A DNA stretch of 42,127 nt from an uncultured Prevotellaceae bacterium (GTDB taxonomy: Bacteria > Bacteroidota > Bacteroidia > Bacteroidales > Bacteroidaceae): the NCBI GenBank assembly GCA_945865175.1, contig CAMBDA010000029.1, positions 1-42,127 on the forward strand. The letters run 5' to 3'. The position numbers and the translations under genes are program-made. Below, piece after piece: positions 41,801 through 42,127 of the stretch. Every line of letters starts with the position of its first letter. Position 1 is the stretch's first letter. The notes beneath the pieces are model-generated. The model saw nothing but the letters and a program-made list of their open reading frames with translations. It was not told where the DNA came from and did no database searches.

Positions 41801-42057
41801 TTCTTTATTGTGCGTGATGCAAAAATATGTCATTCATCGGCAAAAGCCCTGTGCCCTCGGGGCGAATTCTTTTCCTCATTTCGTGGGTGGTCCCAGCAGG
41901 ATGTGGATATGAAATTATGTCACCCATTCAGGGCTATGTGCCAGTCAACTGGTTTGGAACCTAGGGCAATGCCCCAGGCTAAGAGCTTGCCGGGTCTTCA
42001 GTCTGACATGATACAGATTTACTTCACACGTAATTAACAATTAAAACGTGTAGTATT
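41801..42057. other. Gene-free stretch with palindromic repeats before the transposase
   Basis: Contains CCAGTCAACTGG (41941-41952) and CCTAGGGCAATGCCCCAGG (41960-41978), two palindromes 7 bp apart, then A/T-rich DNA up to the start at 42058. A 75-codon frame spans part of it, but its content (RAMPQAKSLPGL) is the kind of translation seen from REP-like repeats, not a protein I recognise. It may be a repeat or the upstream end of a mobile element. Confidence 0.4.
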
Positions 42058-42127
42058 ATGTCGAAAGCAACATTAAAACGACAACAATTCAGTATGGATT
42101 TCAAGCTCCAGTTACTGAAAGAGTATT
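42058..42127 (+). CDS. Start of a probable transposase (OrfA-like), cut by the window edge
   Basis: The ATG opens a frame reading SKATLKRQQFSMDFKLQLLK and then EY at the edge. The pattern basic stretch, QFSMDFKLQLLKEY matches the first helix of HTH transposase OrfA proteins of the IS3 type (compare the common form FTxEFKxxVVxEY). Only 23 codons are visible, so the IS family is a guess. No terminal inverted repeat can be assigned without the other end. Confidence 0.45.
   Translation, partial: MSKATLKRQQFSMDFKLQLLKEY

Noticed and set aside
41810..42037. 75-residue protein
   Set aside because: Covers palindromic repeats; no homology recognised and the sequence reads like translated REP-type DNA.

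Overview
The window looks like chromosome from a Bacteroidales bacterium, most likely Prevotellaceae. This rests on the promoters (TAnnTTTG -7 boxes such as TAACTTTG or TATCTTTG ahead of most transcription units, with no strong Shine-Dalgarno sequences), on lipoproteins and T9SS-like C-terminal tails, on a lysS-gpsA-pgi block, and on an ilvD-ilvB-ilvN-thioesterase-ilvC operon. The genus call is inference from family resemblance; no database search was possible.

Layout. 1-4.4 kb is accessory: a 5'-truncated DUF4143-type ATPase pseudogene, a second tiny DUF4143 remnant, two short tandem-repeat arrays (32 and 33 bp period), a WG-repeat-like protein and an SF2 DEAH helicase whose gene is peppered with in-frame short interspersed repeats. 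4.4-7.65 kb: VOC-fold lipoprotein, outer-membrane barrel and CstA transporter (minus strand), divergent from a LuxR-type regulator. 7.7-9.8 kb: a muropeptide-processing pair (NlpC/P60 peptidase and Tat-exported dipeptide epimerase). 9.9-16.2 kb: branched-chain amino acid biosynthesis, with an acyl-ACP thioesterase embedded and an IlvN carrying an unusual cysteine-rich N-terminal extension. 16.4-18.0 kb: slyD-aroC with overlapping stop and start. 18.0-19.7 kb: a secreted EEP-family hydrolase and a YgjP-like metallopeptidase-fold protein. 19.9-24.8 kb: lysS, gpsA, pgi and a HAD phosphatase. 24.8-26.6 kb: a DUF4738-like lipoprotein and a lactonase-like beta-propeller lipoprotein. 26.8-32.3 kb: a divergent pair of DUF1680-type beta-L-arabinofuranosidases. 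32.5-38.7 kb: a giant GLUG-repeat surface protein translationally coupled to a secreted EEP/F5-8C protein, both with sorting-like C-terminal tails. 38.8-40.1 kb: a secreted transglutaminase-like protein. 40.4-41.7 kb: a MetY-type PLP enzyme closed by a very strong hairpin. The right edge enters what looks like a transposase gene preceded by palindromic repeats.

Most of the window is housekeeping metabolism. The parts deserving a second look are the left-edge island (repeat arrays tied to DUF4143 remnants, a module shared between the WG-like protein and the helicase, repeat insertions inside the helicase core), the GLUG/EEP exported pair, and the Cx2Cx2Cx2C extension of IlvN.
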